Below, one piece after another: positions 8,223 through 16,452 of a stretch of DNA of 64,000 nucleotides. Below the pieces are notes generated by a model. The model saw only the letters and a list, made by a program, of their open reading frames with translations. It made no database searches and was not told the origin of the DNA. How positions within the stretch are numbered: position 1 is the stretch's first letter; each line of letters opens with the position of its first letter. The DNA is from Rhodoblastus sp. (GTDB taxonomy: Bacteria; Pseudomonadota; Alphaproteobacteria; Rhizobiales; Beijerinckiaceae): the NCBI RefSeq assembly GCF_019449565.1, contig NZ_JAGRPM010000022.1:21407-85406 (forward strand), in the 5' to 3' direction. The position numbers and the translations under genes are program-made.

Positions 8223-9164
8223 ATGGAGGGCTTGAGTGCTGCCTATGGCAGCGAGGCCTTTCCGATCCTCCCCCTGCTTGTCCTTGCGCGATGGGTTCAT
8301 TTCGGGTCGGTTTTCATCCTGTTCGGAGCGCCCCTGTTCTGGCTCGGCATGGAGGCCGGATTTTTTCGCGCGCGCCACGCCACCGATGGTCTGCTGCGAT
8401 GGGCGGCGCCTGTCGCCGCCGCGTCGGGGCTGGTCTGGGTCGGCGCGCTCGTCGCCAATATGGCGGGCGGATTCGACAGGCTGTTCGATCGCGAAACGCT
8501 GACTCTGTTCTTTTTTCAGACCGAGTTCGGCCCGGTCGCTTTCCTTCGCCTGTTTCTGCTGGGCGGCGCTGTGGCCGTCGCGGCCTCGCCCGGGGCGGCG
8601 TGGCGGGCCGCGCTGATGGGAATCGGCGCGTTTCTTCTGGTCGATCAGGCCTGGCTCGGCCATGCGGCGGAGGGCGGGGCGGGGCTCTGGGGCGCGCTGA
8701 TGATCCTTGCCTATAGCGCCCATGTCCTTGCCGGCGCCGCCTGGCTTGGCGGATTGCCGCCGCTGTTTTTCGTGCTGCAGGCGACGCAGGATCGGGGCGA
8801 GGCGGAGGAGGCCGGCAATCCCGTCGCGGCCCTGACGCATTTTTCCATCCTTGCCCTGCCGGCAGTCACGCTGATTCTGATCAGCGGCGTCGCCAATGTC
8901 GCATTCCGCGTCGGTTCGTCGCTCCACGCATTGTTTTTGGCCGATTATGGCTATGTTCTCTGCGCCAAAGCCGCGCTGGTCGCCGCCATGCTGGCGCTCG
9001 CCTGTTACAATCGCTTCGTCGCCTTGCCGCGCTTGCACGAATCGCATGCCTCCGGCGCGGGGGCTTTGGCGAAAACGCGCGCGAGCGTGGGCTGCGAGCT
9101 TGCGCTGGGCCTGTTCGTGCTCGGCGCGGCGGCGCTGCTTGGCGTCACGCCGCCGCCGCAATAG
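8223..9164 (+). CDS. copD: CopD family copper transport membrane protein
   Basis: A 313-aa polytopic membrane protein with about eight hydrophobic segments. LARWVHFGSVFILFG at the start and YSAHVLAGAAWLGGLPPL in the middle are CopD signatures, with conserved His and Trp. CopD is thought to take copper from CopC across the inner membrane. It is last in the DUF2946-barrel-copC-copD set. No metal-responsive regulator is adjacent. Confidence 0.88.
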   Translation: MEGLSAAYGSEAFPILPLLVLARWVHFGSVFILFGAPLFWLGMEAGFFRARHATDGLLRWAAPVAAASGLVWVGALVANMAGGFDRLFDRETLTLFFFQTEFGPVAFLRLFLLGGAVAVAASPGAAWRAALMGIGAFLLVDQAWLGHAAEGGAGLWGALMILAYSAHVLAGAAWLGGLPPLFFVLQATQDRGEAEEAGNPVAALTHFSILALPAVTLILISGVANVAFRVGSSLHALFLADYGYVLCAKAALVAAMLALACYNRFVALPRLHESHASGAGALAKTRASVGCELALGLFVLGAAALLGVTPPPQ

Positions 9165-9307
9165 CGCGCCGCGTTAGGCAAAAGAGGAATGTCGCGACGG
9201 TTGAGTTCGCAGGACGCGCGGATTAGCTTTGCGCGCGGCTGGCCTGCGCCGGCCCGCAGAATTTGAAATCATCGTCGCCGTCGCGACGCTTCCCCGGAGT
9301 TTCCTGC

Positions 9308-11095
9308 ATGACCGCCTATCAAGCGCCGATCCGCGACATGATCTTCGCGATGAAGGAAATCGGCGGCCTTGCCCGGATCGCCGCCCTTCCGGGCAATGAA
9401 GAAGTGTCGGACGATCTGATCGAGGCGATCTTCGAAGAGGCGCGCAAATTCGCCGGCGACGTGCTGGCGCCGCTGAACCAGCCGGGCGACAGGCAGGGCT
9501 GCGTCTGCAAGGACGGCGTGGTGACGACGCCCGACGGCGTCAAGGAGGCCTACGCCGCCTTCTGCGAGAATGGTTGGAACGCCATGCCCGCCTCGCTCGA
9601 CCATGGGGGCCAGGGCCTGCCGAACCTCGTCTCCACGCCGGTGCTGGAAATGTGGACGGCGGCGAACCTGGCTTTTTCCCTTTGCCAGATGCTGACGCTC
9701 GGCGCCACCGCCGCCATCGACCATCACGGTTCCGACGCCCAGAAGGCGCTCTATCTGCCTAATATGGTCGCCGGGACCTGGACCGGCACGATGAACCTCA
9801 CCGAGCCGCAGGCGGGCTCCGACCTCGCCGCCGTCCGCACCCGCGCGGTTCCGGACGGCGACGCTTACCGCATCACCGGCACCAAGATTTTCATCACCTG
9901 GGGCGAGAACGACGTCGCCGAGAACATCATTCATCTCGTGCTCGCCCGCCTGCCCGACGCCCCTCCCGGGGTGAAGGGCATCTCGCTGTTCATCGTGCCG
10001 AAATTCCTCGTCAATGAGGATGGTTCGCTGGGCGCCCGCAACGACCTCGTCTGCGCCTCCATCGAGCACAAGCTCGGCATTCACGGCAGCCCGACGGCGG
10101 TAATGTCCTTCGGCGAGAAGGACGGCGCCATCGGCTATCTGGTCGGCGAGGCCAATCGCGGACTCGAATATATGTTCACCATGATGAACCACGCCCGCCT
10201 CAATGTCGGGCTGGAAGGCGTGGCCATCGCGGAGCGCGCGTTCCAGCAGGCGCGCGACTATGCCCTTCAGCGCATTCAGGGCCGGCCGATCGGCGCCCAG
10301 GCGGGCGCGCCCATCGCCTATCATCCCGACGTCAAGCGTATGTTGCTCGACATGAAATCGCGCGTGGACGCGATGCGGGCGCTGGCCTATTTCGCCGCCG
10401 GACAGATGGATATCGCCCACGCCTCGCCGGACAAGGCCGAGGCCGCCGCCGCGCAGGCGCTGGTCGATCTGCTGATCCCGGTGGTGAAGGGCTGGTGCAC
10501 GGAAAACGCGGTCGAGATCGCCTCGATTGGCGTGCAGGTCCATGGCGGCATGGGTTTCATCGAAGAAACCGGCGCCGCCCAGCATTTCCGCGACGCCCGC
10601 ATCACGCCGATCTATGAAGGCACGACGGCGATCCAGGCTCTCGACCTCGTCGGCCGCAAGATCGCGCGCGACGGCGGCGCTGCGGCGGGCCAGCTGATTC
10701 AGCAAATCGAAACGACGGCGGCCGAATTTTCCGGAGCGGCGCAGCCGGACATCGCGGCGCTTGGGCAGGCGTTGAAGGCGCCCGCAGCGCGGTTGCGGGA
10801 CGCGGTCGAATGGGTGCTGGCGACCCATGGCGCCGCGCCCGCGCAGACGGCGTCCGCCGCCGTGCCGCTGCTCTATCAGTTTGGCGCCGTCATCGGCTTC
10901 TGGCTGCTGGCGCGCCAGGCGGCGCGGGCGGCGCAATTGCTCGACGAGAACGGCGCGGACGCCAGTTTCCTGCGCGGCAAGATCGCGCTCGCCCGGCATT
11001 TCGCCGGCCATGTCCTGCCGCATGCGGAAGGCTATTTCCTGGCGGCGACGCAGGGCGCTGAAAGCGTCGCGGGGTTCGACGTCGCGGCGATCTGA
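9308..11095 (+). CDS. Acyl-CoA dehydrogenase, long form with C-terminal extension (DmdC-like)
   Basis: A 595-aa flavoprotein beginning MTAYQAPIRDMIFAMKEI. The usual acyl-CoA dehydrogenase blocks are present in order: an N-terminal helical domain; MNLTEPQAGSDLA and KIFITWGEND (FAD/substrate region); QVHGGMGFIEE and ITPIYEGTTAIQALDL (where the catalytic Glu of this subfamily lies); then an extra C-terminal domain of about 130 residues. Length and N-terminus match the subgroup that includes 3-methylmercaptopropionyl-CoA dehydrogenase, but other acyl-CoAs are equally possible. It stands alone, with GGAG upstream of the chosen ATG. Confidence 0.85.
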   Translation: MTAYQAPIRDMIFAMKEIGGLARIAALPGNEEVSDDLIEAIFEEARKFAGDVLAPLNQPGDRQGCVCKDGVVTTPDGVKEAYAAFCENGWNAMPASLDHGGQGLPNLVSTPVLEMWTAANLAFSLCQMLTLGATAAIDHHGSDAQKALYLPNMVAGTWTGTMNLTEPQAGSDLAAVRTRAVPDGDAYRITGTKIFITWGENDVAENIIHLVLARLPDAPPGVKGISLFIVPKFLVNEDGSLGARNDLVCASIEHKLGIHGSPTAVMSFGEKDGAIGYLVGEANRGLEYMFTMMNHARLNVGLEGVAIAERAFQQARDYALQRIQGRPIGAQAGAPIAYHPDVKRMLLDMKSRVDAMRALAYFAAGQMDIAHASPDKAEAAAAQALVDLLIPVVKGWCTENAVEIASIGVQVHGGMGFIEETGAAQHFRDARITPIYEGTTAIQALDLVGRKIARDGGAAAGQLIQQIETTAAEFSGAAQPDIAALGQALKAPAARLRDAVEWVLATHGAAPAQTASAAVPLLYQFGAVIGFWLLARQAARAAQLLDENGADASFLRGKIALARHFAGHVLPHAEGYFLAATQGAESVAGFDVAAI

Positions 11096-11251
11096 GGCGT
11101 CAAGGCGCTGTTGGGGGCGGCTAGCGGGGCCGCGCTGCATTGCGCCCTCGCAAATAGTTCAATGTTTCCGGGCGTCGCATCGCGGCATGATCGCGTCCGC
11201 GCCACGGATCTCGACCGCCTGAATGATCTGCCGCTATCGGAGAAAACGCCA

Positions 11252-11779
11252 ATGAAAAGAAAACTGTTCACGCGTATGGCGGTGATCGCCGCGCTCATGT
11301 CCTTCCTTCCCGCCCAGTCCGAGGCGCTGGGGATCCCGGGCGTTCATCCGACGGCGGATTTCGACGACGCGATTGTTCTGGCGCGGCGCGGCGGCGGCGG
11401 TCCCCGTGGCGGCGGCATGCATCGCGGCGGAAACATCAATCGCAACGTGAACGTGAACCGCAATGTTCGCGGAAACGTCAACCGCAACGTGAATGTGAAC
11501 CGGAACGTGAATGTAAACCGGAATGTGCACGTCAATCGCAACGTGCATGTCAACCGCGGCCTTTATCGCGGTCCGAACGTCCGTTATCGCGGCGGGGCGT
11601 GGGTCCGGCCCCGCTCTTATTGGTGGCCGGCCGGCGGCGCCATCGCCGCGGGGGCGGCTCTGGGCGTCATCGCGGCCGCAAGCGCGGCTTCCTGGGCAGG
11701 TTCGCCTCCCGGCCCAAATTATTGCTGGTTCTATACGGATTCCACGCGCCGGAACGGCTTCTGGGACCGCTGCCCGTAA
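11252..11779 (+). CDS. Secreted Asn/Val/Arg repeat protein
   Basis: A 175-aa protein with a signal peptide (MKRKLFTRMAVIAALMSFLP, cleaved near SEA). The middle is a Gly/Arg stretch followed by about 12 tandem short units of NVNRN / HVNRN type (roughly residues 60-105). Then come aromatic Arg/Tyr residues, a hydrophobic Ala/Gly helix, and a Cys-containing C-terminus (PNYCWFYTDSTRRNGFWDRCP). That last part resembles the tail seen on many small exported proteins of Hyphomicrobiales. Possible roles are surface or matrix association; no function is known. The start has GGAG upstream. Confidence 0.7.
   Translation: MKRKLFTRMAVIAALMSFLPAQSEALGIPGVHPTADFDDAIVLARRGGGGPRGGGMHRGGNINRNVNVNRNVRGNVNRNVNVNRNVNVNRNVHVNRNVHVNRGLYRGPNVRYRGGAWVRPRSYWWPAGGAIAAGAALGVIAAASAASWAGSPPGPNYCWFYTDSTRRNGFWDRCP
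11428..11560 (+). repeat. Tandem repeat coding for N-V-N-R units
   Basis: The DNA between about 11428 and 11560 is a degenerate tandem array of 6- and 12-base units (AACGTG/AACCGC-like) that encodes alternating Asn-Val and Asn-Arg pairs. Copy number is likely to vary between strains by slippage. Confidence 0.7.
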
Positions 11780-11857
11780 CGCAGCTTCAGCTGTCTTTTG
11801 CGACCCGCCGTCCTCCGCCTCCGGGCGGAGGACGTTTTTACATGCGCGCTGGTTCGC

Positions 11858-13069
11858 CTATTTCGCCGCACCTGGAGTCGGCGCCGGGACGATACTCACG
11901 CCCTCGCCATTGATCAGCGAATCCGGCGGGTTGATCACGATGCGGTCGTCCGCCTCGACGCCTGCCGAGATCTCCAGCGTCGCGCCGAGGTCGCGGGCGA
12001 TGGTCACGGGGCGCAGGCGGATCGTGTCGGAAGCGTCCACGACCGCGACATTCGGCCCCTCGGCGCGGAACAGCAGGGTATTGGCGGGAATCGACAGCGC
12101 CCCCTTGGGCGTGAGCGGCAAGGCGACCTGCACATAGGCGCCGGGCTTCAGCCGCCCTTCGGCGTTGGGCAGGATCAATTCGACGCGCAGCGAGCGCGTG
12201 GCGACGTCGATGGCGCCGGCGATATGCGTGACGGTCGCCGTAAAATTCTGTCCCGGCAATTCCGGCTGCGTCACCGCGACCTTGGCGCCCAGGGGCACGA
12301 GGTTCACATAGGCCTGCGGCACGTCCACGAAGACGCGCAGCGGGTCGGTGGTCGCCATCGAGAACAGCGAGACTCCGCCGCTGCCGGCGTTGACGAGATT
12401 GCCGACATTGACATTGCGGGCGGTGATGACGCCGTCGAAGGGCGCGAGCACTCGTTTGAAGGCGGTGGTTGCCTGCAATTGCCGGAGGTTCGCGGCGGCG
12501 GCGTTCTGCGCGGCCACGGCGGTGTCATAGGCGTTCTGCTTTTCGTCCAAAGCCTGCCGGGCGACAGAATCTTCCTTGAAAAGCTTCTGCCAGCGGTCGA
12601 GCGCGACCTTGCCGAGCACGACATTGGCCTTGGCCTGTTCAAGCTGTGCGGCGGCTTGCCGCACCTGCTGGTCGAGTTCGGGCGTGTCGAGTTCGGCCAG
12701 AAGCTGCCCCGTGGTTACGCGGGCGCCGATCTCGACCGCGAAGCTTTGCACATAGCCGCTGACGCGCGCGTAAATCGCGGTCTCGTTGTCGCCGCGAAGC
12801 GTGGCCGGCAGGCTCAGCATGCCGCCGGACTTGCTCGGGACGGGGGTCGCGGTCCTGACGAAAATGCGCTGGCTTTCCAGCGATTGCGTCTCCAGCTCCG
12901 CCCTGCTGGTCGCCCGGCCCATCAACACGCGCACGGCGCCGAGCGCCAGAAGCGCCAGAACGACCACGCCGGCCCGCCGGGCGTTGCGCCATACCCGCTG
13001 GCGGCGCGGCAGATGCAGATGCCCGTCGTCGCTGTGGAGGGCGAGATTTTCGTGGGTTGTCTTGGTCAC
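11858..13069 (-). CDS. RND efflux periplasmic adaptor (membrane fusion protein)
   Basis: A 403-aa protein with a GTG start overlapping the stop of the upstream permease (GTGA). An N-terminal membrane anchor (AGVVVLALLALGAV) is followed by the two lipoyl half-motifs (ARVSGYVQSFAVEIGARVTTG and LAPFDGVITARNVNVGNLV), a coiled-coil hairpin rich in Ala/Gln between them, and a beta-barrel domain (LPGQNFTATVTHIAGAID). It should bridge the permease to an outer-membrane channel, but no channel gene lies in the window. Confidence 0.9.
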   Translation of the reverse strand: MTKTTHENLALHSDDGHLHLPRRQRVWRNARRAGVVVLALLALGAVRVLMGRATSRAELETQSLESQRIFVRTATPVPSKSGGMLSLPATLRGDNETAIYARVSGYVQSFAVEIGARVTTGQLLAELDTPELDQQVRQAAAQLEQAKANVVLGKVALDRWQKLFKEDSVARQALDEKQNAYDTAVAAQNAAAANLRQLQATTAFKRVLAPFDGVITARNVNVGNLVNAGSGGVSLFSMATTDPLRVFVDVPQAYVNLVPLGAKVAVTQPELPGQNFTATVTHIAGAIDVATRSLRVELILPNAEGRLKPGAYVQVALPLTPKGALSIPANTLLFRAEGPNVAVVDASDTIRLRPVTIARDLGATLEISAGVEADDRIVINPPDSLINGEGVSIVPAPTPGAAK

Positions 13070-16000
13070 GGTGGCGGCATCGTCTCTTGACTGGTCCGGC
13101 GGGCGCGCAGGCTATGCGCCCCCGCGAAAACCAGCGGCACGAACAGAAGGGTGGAAAAAGTGGCGAAAAGCAGACCGCCGATCACCGCGCGGCCGAGTGG
13201 CGCGTTCTGCTCGGCGCCCTCGCCGAGGCCGAGCGCCATCGGAATCATGCCGATGATCATGGCGAAAGCGGTCATCAGCACCGGCCTGATGCGCGTCGCG
13301 CCAGCTTCCAGCGCGGCGGACAGCGGCGGGGAGCCCGCGTGCAGCCGCTCGCGCGCGAAGGAGACGAGCAGGATGCTGTTGGCCGTGGCGACGCCTGTGG
13401 TCATGATCGCGCCGGTCAGGGCAGGCACCGAAAGATGCGTGCCGGTCAGGAACAGCATCCAGATGATGCCCGCGAGCGCGGCGGGCAAGGCGCTGATGAT
13501 GATGAGCGGATCGAGCAGCGACTGGAAATTGACGACGATCAGCAGATAGACCAGTACGATGGCGACGGCGACGCCGACGCCGAGGCCGACATAGGAATCC
13601 TGCATGGTCGGCGCCTGGCCGCGCAGGTAGATGTCATAGCCGCGCGGCAGGTCGGGCCGCGCGTCATTCACCAGACGGTTGATATCGCGGGTGAGGCCGC
13701 CGAGGTCGCGGCCCTCGACGCTGACATAAATATCGATCGCCGGGCGGAGATTATAGCGCGACATCACCGCCGCCTCGACCGCGGGCTGCGCCTGGGCGAG
13801 ATTGCCGAGAATTTGCGGCGCGCCGGTCGAACTGATCACAGGCGTGCGCATCAGGTCGTCCACCGTCGAAATCCGATATTGCGGCGTCTGCGCCGTGACA
13901 TTGTAGGACACGCCGTTTTTGGGGCTGAGCCAGAAGGAGGGCGACGTCTGCTGGCTGCCGGAAAGCGAGATCAGCAGGTTCTGCGCCACCGTATTGGCGT
14001 TGATATTGACCTGCTGCATGCGCGTGCGGTCCATTTGGAGCCTGATGCTCGGCTGGTCGAGCCGCTGATGAATGTGGACGTCCACCGCGCCGGGCAGCTT
14101 GCGGATTTCGGCGGCCACGCGCGCGGCATGGGCGAAGCTGACATTCATATCCTGCCCAAGGAACTGCACGTCGATTGCGGCGGGCAGGCCGAAATTGAGG
14201 ATCTGCGTGACGATGTCCGCCGGCTGGAAGAAGAACTCCACGCCGGGGAATTTCTCCGGCAGGGTCCGGCGCAACGCGTCGATATAGAGATGCGCCGGGC
14301 GGTGGTCTTCCTTCAGCGCGATCAGGATCTCGGCGTCGAGCGTGCCGATGACGCCGGAATTGCCATAGGACAGGTTGATGCCGCTATAGGGCAGGCCGAT
14401 ATTGTCGAGAATCGTCTCCAGCTCGTTGGCGGGGATGGTCTGGCGCAGGAATCGGTCCACTTGATCGGCGAGCCGCGCGGTTTCCTCCACGCGCGTGCCG
14501 GTGGGCGCGCGCATGTGCAGGCGGATCGCCGAGCCGTCGACGCTGGGGAAGAAATCCTGGCCGAGCACGAAGGTCAGCCCGAGCGAGCCGAGGCAGAAGG
14601 CGAAGAAGGACAGGCCGAAGGCGCGCCGGCGCGTCAGCAGCACGCTGAGCAGCACAATATAGCCCCCGCGCAGCCGTTCGAAGGCGGCGTCGAAGCCGTG
14701 GTGGATGCGCTCGAACCAGTTCCTGCGCGCGCTTTCCGCGCCGGGCGTGCGCAGCAGCAAGAGCGCCAAGGTGGGGACGAGCGTGCGCGACAGGATGTAG
14801 GACGCGATCATGGCGAAGACCACGGCCTCCGCCAAAGGCACGAACAGATAGCGCGAGACGCCCGCCAGGAAGAACATCGGCGTGAAAACGATGCAGATGC
14901 ACAGGGTCGAAACCAGGGCGGGCAGCGCGATTTCGCCGGCGCCTTCATAGATCGAGTCGTAGAGATCGGTTCCCAGATGCAGGTGGCGTTCGATGTTCTC
15001 GATCGTGACCGTGGCGTCGTCCACCAGAATGCCGACCGCCAGAGCGAGGCCGCCGAGCGTCATGATATTGATGGTTTCGCCGAGGAATTGCAGCGCCAGC
15101 AGCGAGGACAGGATCGAGAGCGGGATCGACACCGCGATGATCAACGTCGAACGCCAGTTGCCGAGGAACAGCAGGATCAATGCGGCGGTGAGGCCCGCCG
15201 CGATCAGCGCCTCGCGGAACACGCCCGAGACGGCGGCCTTGACGAAGACCGACTGATCGAACAGCGGGCGCACATCGATCCCGACCGGCAGCAGCTTTTC
15301 CGCCCTGGGCAGCATGGCCTTGAGGTTGTCGACAATGCTCAGGGTGGAGGCGTTGCCGGTCTTGAGCAGCGACAACAGAGCGCCGCGCTCGCCATTGATG
15401 CGCACGATATTGGTCTGCGGCGAGAAGCCGTCGCGGACATGGGCGACCTCGCGCAGAAAAGTCACCGCGCCGTTGAGCGTGCGCACCGGCAGGTCGTTGA
15501 GGGCCTCGATATTGTCCGGCGAGCCGTTCATGCCGATGGTGAATTCGGTCGGCCCCATCTTCGCCGTGCCTGACGGCAGGATCAGGTTCTGGGCGTTGAC
15601 GGCGTTGACGATGTCGAGTGGCGACAGCCCCTTGGCGAGCAGGGCCTCGGTGTCGATATCGACCGAGACGATGCGCTGCTTGCCGCCATAGGCGGCGGGA
15701 ATGGCGACGCCCGGAATGGTCACCAGTTGCGGCCGCAGATTGTTCATCGCCGCGTCATTGACGGCCTGTTCGGCCAGCGTCTTGCTCGACAGCGCGAGCT
15801 GGATCACCGGGATCGACGAGGCCGAATAGGTCAGCACGATGGGCGGCGTCGTGCCCTGCGGCATCGACTTGATCATGAATTGTTCGGTCGCGACGGTCTG
15901 GGCCAGCGCCGTCTGCAGATTGGCGCCCTGCTGCAGGAAGATCTTCACCACTGCGACGCCGGAAAGCGTCTGCGATTCGATATGTTCGATATTATTGACC

Positions 16001-16221
16001 GTCGTGGTGAGGATGCGTTCGCTCGGGCCGGTGATGCGATAGCCCATTTCCTGTGCGGACAGGCCGGAATAGGACCAGATGATGCTGATGACCGGGATAT
16101 TGATCTCGGGAAGGATGTCCGTGGCCATGGTCAACAGCATGTATGGCGTGGCCAGCACGATGGTCAGCGCCATGACCAGAAAGGTATAGGGGCGCTTGAG
16201 CGCGATGCTGACGATCCACAT
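13066..16221 (-). CDS. RND efflux permease (AcrB/MdtB type)
   Basis: A 1051-aa protein of normal family length. It begins MWIVSIALKRPYTFLVMAL with TM1. It has the two large periplasmic loops, and in TM4 it carries VGILVDDATVTIENIERH, whose Asp pair is the proton-relay signature. The C-terminal half repeats the fold (TGAIMTTGVATANSILLV). It is the first gene of a two-gene unit with the adaptor. Substrate could be drugs, solvents or lipids; nothing in the sequence decides. The upstream gap (16222-16448) holds only a repeat element. Confidence 0.92.
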   Translation of the reverse strand: MWIVSIALKRPYTFLVMALTIVLATPYMLLTMATDILPEINIPVISIIWSYSGLSAQEMGYRITGPSERILTTTVNNIEHIESQTLSGVAVVKIFLQQGANLQTALAQTVATEQFMIKSMPQGTTPPIVLTYSASSIPVIQLALSSKTLAEQAVNDAAMNNLRPQLVTIPGVAIPAAYGGKQRIVSVDIDTEALLAKGLSPLDIVNAVNAQNLILPSGTAKMGPTEFTIGMNGSPDNIEALNDLPVRTLNGAVTFLREVAHVRDGFSPQTNIVRINGERGALLSLLKTGNASTLSIVDNLKAMLPRAEKLLPVGIDVRPLFDQSVFVKAAVSGVFREALIAAGLTAALILLFLGNWRSTLIIAVSIPLSILSSLLALQFLGETINIMTLGGLALAVGILVDDATVTIENIERHLHLGTDLYDSIYEGAGEIALPALVSTLCICIVFTPMFFLAGVSRYLFVPLAEAVVFAMIASYILSRTLVPTLALLLLRTPGAESARRNWFERIHHGFDAAFERLRGGYIVLLSVLLTRRRAFGLSFFAFCLGSLGLTFVLGQDFFPSVDGSAIRLHMRAPTGTRVEETARLADQVDRFLRQTIPANELETILDNIGLPYSGINLSYGNSGVIGTLDAEILIALKEDHRPAHLYIDALRRTLPEKFPGVEFFFQPADIVTQILNFGLPAAIDVQFLGQDMNVSFAHAARVAAEIRKLPGAVDVHIHQRLDQPSIRLQMDRTRMQQVNINANTVAQNLLISLSGSQQTSPSFWLSPKNGVSYNVTAQTPQYRISTVDDLMRTPVISSTGAPQILGNLAQAQPAVEAAVMSRYNLRPAIDIYVSVEGRDLGGLTRDINRLVNDARPDLPRGYDIYLRGQAPTMQDSYVGLGVGVAVAIVLVYLLIVVNFQSLLDPLIIISALPAALAGIIWMLFLTGTHLSVPALTGAIMTTGVATANSILLVSFARERLHAGSPPLSAALEAGATRIRPVLMTAFAMIIGMIPMALGLGEGAEQNAPLGRAVIGGLLFATFSTLLFVPLVFAGAHSLRARRTSQETMPPP

Positions 16222-16339
16222 GCGGAAATCGAAGTCCCGTTGGCGGCTGAATCAAAACCCGACCTGCTTTATAGCATTCTAGCCGGCCGCGCCGCCACTA
16301 GCGGAGTTCGAATGCTTGCGCAGCGGCAGGGGCGTGTTT

Positions 16340-16452
16340 GCGCCAATGCTTTATAGCGTTTTCAAGCGAAGCGGATGCCGGTTCGCGTGAAGAAAACGCG
16401 TCAAAACAAAAGGCTAGAGCCCCGATCCGATTCTATCGGATCGGGGCTCTAG
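16340..16452. repeat. Intergenic palindromic repeat element with a perfect 18-bp inverted repeat
   Basis: Two parts are seen. First, a compound hairpin at 16356-16399 (GCGTTTTC pairs with GAAAACGC, with inner GCGAA/TTCGC). Second, a perfect 18-bp inverted repeat, 16414-16431 against 16435-16452, with a TCT loop. Sequences like the first part are recalled as a dispersed intergenic repeat in Hyphomicrobiales genomes. The second palindrome overlaps the stop codon (16449-16451) of the aldehyde dehydrogenase gene and may also end its transcript. Confidence 0.75.

Noticed and set aside
9269..11140. 623-codon minus-strand ORF opposite the acyl-CoA dehydrogenase
   Set aside because: Composition is typical of antisense (Arg/His/Gly rich), and the plus-strand protein has all family motifs.
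11428..11560. Possible CRISPR array
   Set aside because: Repeats are contiguous 6-12-base units within a coding frame, without spacers.
13057..15573. Very long plus-strand ORF (838 codons) opposite the RND permease
   Set aside because: It is the antisense of a clear RND permease, is rich in Arg/Asp/Gln/His as GC-rich antisense frames are, and has no domain or ribosome site.
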